Shown: positions 59,601 through 64,000 of the stretch, piece by piece
Numbering within the stretch: the stretch's first letter is position 1
How the letters are laid out: each line of letters opens with the position of its first letter
Assembly (NCBI GenBank): GCA_004802725.1
Contig: SGPM01000044.1
Location: 58,046-122,045 of the forward strand
Length of the DNA: 64,000 nucleotides
Direction of reading: 5' to 3'
Source of the DNA: Antrodiella citrinella
Lineage: Eukaryota; Basidiomycota; Agaricomycetes; Polyporales; Steccherinaceae
Position numbers and translations under genes: made by a program
The notes under the pieces: generated by a model
What the model was told of the DNA's origin: nothing
Databases searched by the model: none
Seen by the model: the letters and a program-made list of their open reading frames with translations, nothing else

Positions 59601-62600
59601 AAATGCCCTCCTGGGACCTCTTGAAGGACGCGAACGTAGGAGTCTGATCGACGTCCTGGCACAAGAAAGTGCATAGATTCTTCACAATTTTGTCCGGCGG
59701 CTGTGCGAGATTCCTATCAACACAAAACTCGGTGAATGCTGCCACTGCTACAGCGGAGCGATTCTGCAGATGAACATCCTCCTCGCTCTGGGGGATATGT
59801 AAGCAGGTGATTTTCAACGATAGCAAATAACGTACCTTGATGCCATTCATGATGCCCTTGACGATCGGGCTGACCTTCTCCGGCGTGGCTTTCAAGGCGA
59901 CAAAGGCGGCAGCGAAGGCTGCAGACACGCGAATGTCATACTGCGTTTTGATCTCGTCGTAGCGTTCAATGCTTGAGACGACCTTGAGGCGTTTGTCTTT
60001 GATGATAGAGAGTTCACGTTTCTTCGTCCTTCCAAGGCTGTCCTTCAACTTCGTGAACATGTCGCCAACCGCAGCATGGGCAGTCTGGATGGTGAAGCAA
60101 CCTTCTTTGGTGTCCATAACGTCGACTTCATTCCCCAATGCTGGGATTGACTCATGAGGCAGCTTGCAGTCGTAGGCGAAGGATTGCAGAAGGTTGTAGC
60201 ACTCGCCATGAATCCGGGCGAGTGTATAAGCCATCTCGTGATAGGCAGCCGGAGGGTCGTTCTGGAGCCATTCCAAGATTTTGTCGCTGAGGTCTTTCGC
60301 GAGCTTGGAGCTATCGATCAAGAGACGTCCGTCCTTCACGATTTCGGGATCCACGGTATGAGCCCATTCCTCTGTAATGATAGCTGCTAAGAACTTTTGC
60401 AACATGCTGGTAGACTCGATATAGTGCGTGAGAATGGGTGTGAACATCTCCTCCAGTGCCTGGGTATAAATCGTCAGCAAAGAACAGTGTCAGAGAGCTA
60501 GCTACTTACCGCAGCGGGCCAAACTACCACAATGTGAGCAAGGGCCGTTGCAGTTGCTACTCTTGCGCACAACACGGTTCCCACAGGAACCAGCGCGAGA
60601 TCCTGTGCAAGCATGTTCTTGTCTACATTGTGGCGTTCGGGTGTGTCCATACCACCAGCCGACACGAGTGGGTCGTAGAATGTCGAAACTTCGAGCGGCA
60701 TGCCGAGAGGCATCATGAGTATCGCGTACCACTCCAGCTGCACCTGCTGTGTCAAAATGGATTCCATCCAACCTGGGGTAGCTCGTAGAATAGAAAGCAC
60801 CAAGCGCCAGGCCGAGAGTGTAGCCTCACGAATTTCGGGACGTTCCTCTACAATCAAATTTTGAAACAGAAGCTTCAAGAAGGGTAGAGTAATCCACTCT
60901 TTCGACAGCGAGGGGACAGACATGAAAGAGTGTAACGTCTTGACAACCGCCAGACGAACATTGAAGATAGTGTGCCGGAAGAACGGAAACAGAGTTGGGG
61001 CAAGGACTGATAGTGGTTGTCTGTTATGGTTGTCAGCCTTGCAGCGCTTCGATTGAATATGTGTACGCACGAAACGGACACATCCGCGATTATATGAATA
61101 ACTCTTTCGTACGCAACAAGCTTGCCTGTAGGAGACGACGTTAGAAATATGAAACTTGGAAGAACTTCAGATATATACCAAGAAGGTCCATGACGGCACC
61201 AACACTTGAGCTCAGATCATCCTTCATGTCGCTCAGACAACTCCATAGCACCGCGAGTACTCGTGGCAGCTCTTCAGGGAGTTGTTCGACCAGATGTCCA
61301 GCTACTGGGAGTAAGCAGCTTGCAGCCACAGAGCGAACATCGTCATCCCTATCCCCAAGTCTACCGAAAAAAGTGAGATAGAGTGTTAAAGCAATCGATG
61401 ATAGAAAACCTACCCTAAGACTGCGGCATCCACTACGCCTTTCAAGACTTCTCGACCGTCTTGGAATACAGTCTGACCGGCTTCCGTCTTCGTGGCATCT
61501 ACAAGGTCTGCGCGTACCGCAACTTCATACTTGATACCGAGGAGACCGGCGTGCCTGACTTCCCAAACGTGAGCCACGTCAAGCTTTCGACCTTGGGGAC
61601 GAGTGAGCGTTGGCTTCAATACAACCGGAAAGTCCTGACGAATCATCTGCAAGAGTATTGAGTGCACATGCAAAATAGACCTCCGCGGCATGTGGAGCAG
61701 AAGAGATGCAAGCGTCTGGGAGACCGTCTCGCGAACGGGCGCGACAACCTATTGTGGATCATGATGGGTACCATTGATGTCAACGCGACAGCAACACTCA
61801 CTTGGTCTGACACGAAGTCCCCAAACCTGTCCAGAATGAAGATATAGAGAAACTTGACGGCAAAGTCATTGCACCACTTCTCGTGTGCAATCTCATTCTC
61901 TTCCCAGGAAAGACCGGCTGAAAAAGGATGATCAGATGACGTTTTCATTCTATAAGAAGATGGGCTTACTCTGCATGCCTCCATATTTCCCTTGAAGTTT
62001 GAGTAGTTCCCGAAGCGCCATGGCGGCACCGTGGCGTACTTCCCACGCAAGACTGAACAGATCTACTTCCAAGATCTTCGCGAGTCCATCCCAAACCCAG
62101 CATCCCGGCTCAACTTCGAGCGCTTTGGACTGCTTTTCCGCTTTGGGTACAATTGCACCTCCCTTCGAGGAATCTATAACCACCTTATCAGAGGTGCCTT
62201 CATTCGGAGACTTGGGCGTATCTGCTCGCTTGATCCGGGGAACTTGCTCTCCTTGACCCACCAGGCGGGCTCTGAAAATCAGACGAATCAGTCATCTGAC
62301 TGCCGTTACAAAACGAAATTCTCACTTGTTGCCCTGTCCACTGGGCATTGGAGTATACTTTGCGTTGGAGCTTTGCACAGGAGGAGGCGCGGCTACAAAT
62401 GCGCTATTCCCAACTTTGCGTTTCCTCTTCAGTCTGTTGCGCTCACGGGCAGACAGTGCGCTGAGGTCCTCAGGCGCCGGCGTCGTAGCTGCTGGGGTAG
62501 GGGAGTTGGACGAAGCTGGCATAGGCGAATCCCTAGCTTCGGTCTTGACGGGTTCCGTTGGACTGATAGGAATGCTACTTTCGCGTTGATATCCATTAGC

Positions 62601-63314
62601 TCCGTTGGTCCCATCCATTTCGACGTCGCCATCTTCGTCCGCAACCAGCTCTTTCTCGATATCCATATCGTCTGCCGCGCCGACGCTTTCCAAAAAATCG
62701 AGGCCAAGTCTACCCATCGCTTCTTTCCGGGCCTTCTTGACTTCAGAAGAACTGCCAAGGATACCAGTAGGTTTCGTAAACTCTTTGCCAGACGAGGCTA
62801 AGAGTAGCGATCCCTTCTCCATTAGCTCCCGCACACTGAAGGTAGGGAAATCGGGTGCGGGTAACGAAGCTGCTTCTGCAGGTACCTTTCCATCGCAATC
62901 AGGGGAAGGTTGCCACACAGGAACCAGTGAAAATATCTGGGACAAGGCGACGGACGCGGCGGTGCGAGTTTCGTGCGATTTAGAGTGAAAGTAAGGAAGA
63001 ATCTGTAACCAAAAATTCAGACGAATGGAAAAACGACCTCCACAGCAAACGTACTCGGGCGACGACCGCCATTAGTTCGGACCACGCGGCTGGGTCGCCA
63101 ACGCCTACGTATTGGCGAGGTGCTTTGACATCTTCTTCGACATTTCCTACGTCGCTGATTACACTTTTTGCTGCTAATTGTGCTAGTTGTTTTGCTGCTG
63201 TATTCCTCACAGAGGTAGATGAACCGGTATCCAGCAAGAGGAGGAGCCGGTCCAGCCTGCGCACATTAATGAACGATCGCTATTGCCTAAAGGGGCGGCG
63301 CACCTCGAGATCAT
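56660..63314 (-). CDS. MOT1: TBP-removing ATPase MOT1/BTAF1
   Basis: Swi2/Snf2 ATPase that takes TATA-binding protein off DNA. A tiny first coding exon, ATGATCTCGAG (63314-63304), joins at 63256 to give MISRLDRLLLLLDTGSSTSV, the family start. N-terminal HEAT repeats contact TBP (LEVDLFSLAWEVRHGAAMAL). A nuclear-looking linker ERNRLKRKRKVGN follows, with more HEAT repeats to about 58790. The ATPase core shows DMGLGKTLQSICILAS, DEGHIIKNAKTKLTKAVKSI with the DEGH box typical of Mot1, and RLILSGTPIQNNVLELWSLF. The second lobe reads YMRLDGGTDANKRHAIVQTF, TTHVGGLGLTLTGADTVIF and AMDRAHRIGQKKVVNVYRLI. It ends SSFMGSLGR at 56660. All motor motifs are intact. Close to 20 introns; about 1,850 residues. 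Confidence 0.94.
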
Positions 63315-63665
63315 CACGTAAGCTTCGGCGGGGGATTAGCGCCTCGTGTTATTCTCTGGCAGCGAGACCGGGGGTTTTCTCACGGTAGCCTCCAGACGGT
63401 GGACCTTTTATCATTCTTGTCTTGTGTGACAAAGAAATTTGACGCGGTCACGCGTGACATGGCTAATGTTGTTGATGTGACCTGCTTCCTTCTAATGAAC
63501 GCTGATCTGAGAAAGCACTTCACAGGCACACGAGCTGTTAGCAGAGTAAGTCGCGTTTGACAGAAAGTCGGTACAACGTCTTCAGTCTCTTCAAAGCCCA
63601 TTTTACGCGGGGAAAGTCAACGCACTTTGGTGCGGGCAGCTTTGGTTCCGTTATGTTGCACGGTA
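63315..63665. promoter_or_regulatory. MOT1 upstream region
   Basis: About 350 bases upstream of the MOT1 start up to the inverted-repeat element; it should contain the MOT1 promoter. Frames here on both strands have no known motif. Confidence 0.35.
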
Positions 63666-63798
63666 CATCAGCAATTCCCGAACGGTGCTTTACGTGCTTG
63701 ACAAGTGCTTTATATGGGCTTAACGGCAGAAGCGCCGGTCTAAAGCACCAAAAAGCACCCAAAAAGCACCAAAAGCACCATTTGGGGAATTGCTGATG
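63666..63798. mobile_element. Short inverted-repeat (MITE-like) element
   Basis: The left arm starts CATCAGCAATTCCC and the right arm is its exact reverse complement for 14 bases. Pairing then continues through AA and GGTGCTTT with two mismatches and one extra base, giving arms of 26-27 bases in a 133-base unit. Inside each arm GTGCTT-type units repeat (three on the left; four AAAGCACC units on the right at 63742-63780). There is no coding capacity. I cannot see a clear target-site duplication, so mobility is inferred only from form. Confidence 0.55.
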
Positions 63799-64000
63799 CA
63801 ACTACCCCTCCCAGCGCAGTGACGCCAACCGACCTGAAGGTGATCGCTTTTGACAGCGCAGCTGCTCCCTCAGATAGCGTAACACCAACGAACCTTCCGG
63901 GTGAGGTGATGACCTCTGTGGTTTCCACCACTGGGCCTGATGGCGCGATGAAGTCCGCGACGGATGCTTCTGCCGACAGCAACACGGTGATGTCCCCTAT
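63799..64000 (+). other. Open frame running off the window
   Basis: The frame through GCA ACT ACC CCT stays open from the end of the inverted-repeat element to the last base. It reads Thr/Ser/Ala/Pro-rich text (ATTPPSAVTPTDLKVIAF; PTNLPGEVMTSVVSTTGPDG), like an extracellular or disordered segment. A minus-strand frame overlaps it. It is too short and one-sided to call a gene or a product. Confidence 0.2.

Overview
The window reads as nuclear DNA of a filamentous basidiomycete, most likely an Agaricomycete. Genes are compact and cut by many short introns of about 45-80 bases with GT-AG ends and CTGAC-like branch points. Neighbouring genes lie on both strands a few hundred bases apart. There are no operons, no ribosome-binding sites, and no tRNA or rRNA that I can recognise. 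Exon limits given here come from reading frames and splice signals. Where I could not settle them I say so.

Layout. 1-1.2 kb: relic of an F-box/leucine-rich-repeat type gene. 1.45-10 kb: divergent pair EMC1 (ER membrane protein complex) and PAN2 (poly(A) nuclease). 10.1-14 kb: an unrecognised multi-pass membrane protein, a Rab11/Ypt31 GTPase and an L-rhamnose-mutarotase-like protein. 14.5-21.7 kb: two very different low-complexity (Q/P- and S/P-rich) proteins flanking a LACTB2-like metallo-beta-lactamase. 22.4-29.8 kb: splicing factor CWC22 with an RS tail, a TIP/ITFG1-like FG-GAP membrane protein, and splicing factor SF3B4. 31.5-33.4 kb: a small secreted Pro-rich peptide precursor and CDC42. 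35.4-41.3 kb: a long disordered WD40 protein and an AhpD-like protein. 41.8-47.8 kb: a Dicer-like nuclease followed by an unrecognised gene (possibly of the DUF6697 type). 48.5-52.6 kb: an AIG2-like gamma-glutamylcyclotransferase, an unknown Ser-rich and possibly mitochondrial protein, and a phosducin-like thioredoxin-fold protein. 52.7-54.8 kb: a decayed TolB-propeller/amidohydrolase gene. 55.6-63.3 kb: a single-pass membrane protein and MOT1/BTAF1. 63.7 kb to the end: a short inverted-repeat element and an open frame running off the window.

Most genes are conserved housekeeping functions: protein insertion at the ER, mRNA decay, splicing, vesicle and polarity GTPases, TBP removal and RNA silencing. 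They do not form one pathway. I did not find a convincing new multi-gene system. The most notable items are a 5-base microexon that the Rab11 reading frame requires, an 11-base first coding exon in MOT1, a secreted peptide precursor with dibasic sites and a PPV repeat, a 133-base inverted-repeat element built from GTGCTT units, and the decayed amidohydrolase gene.
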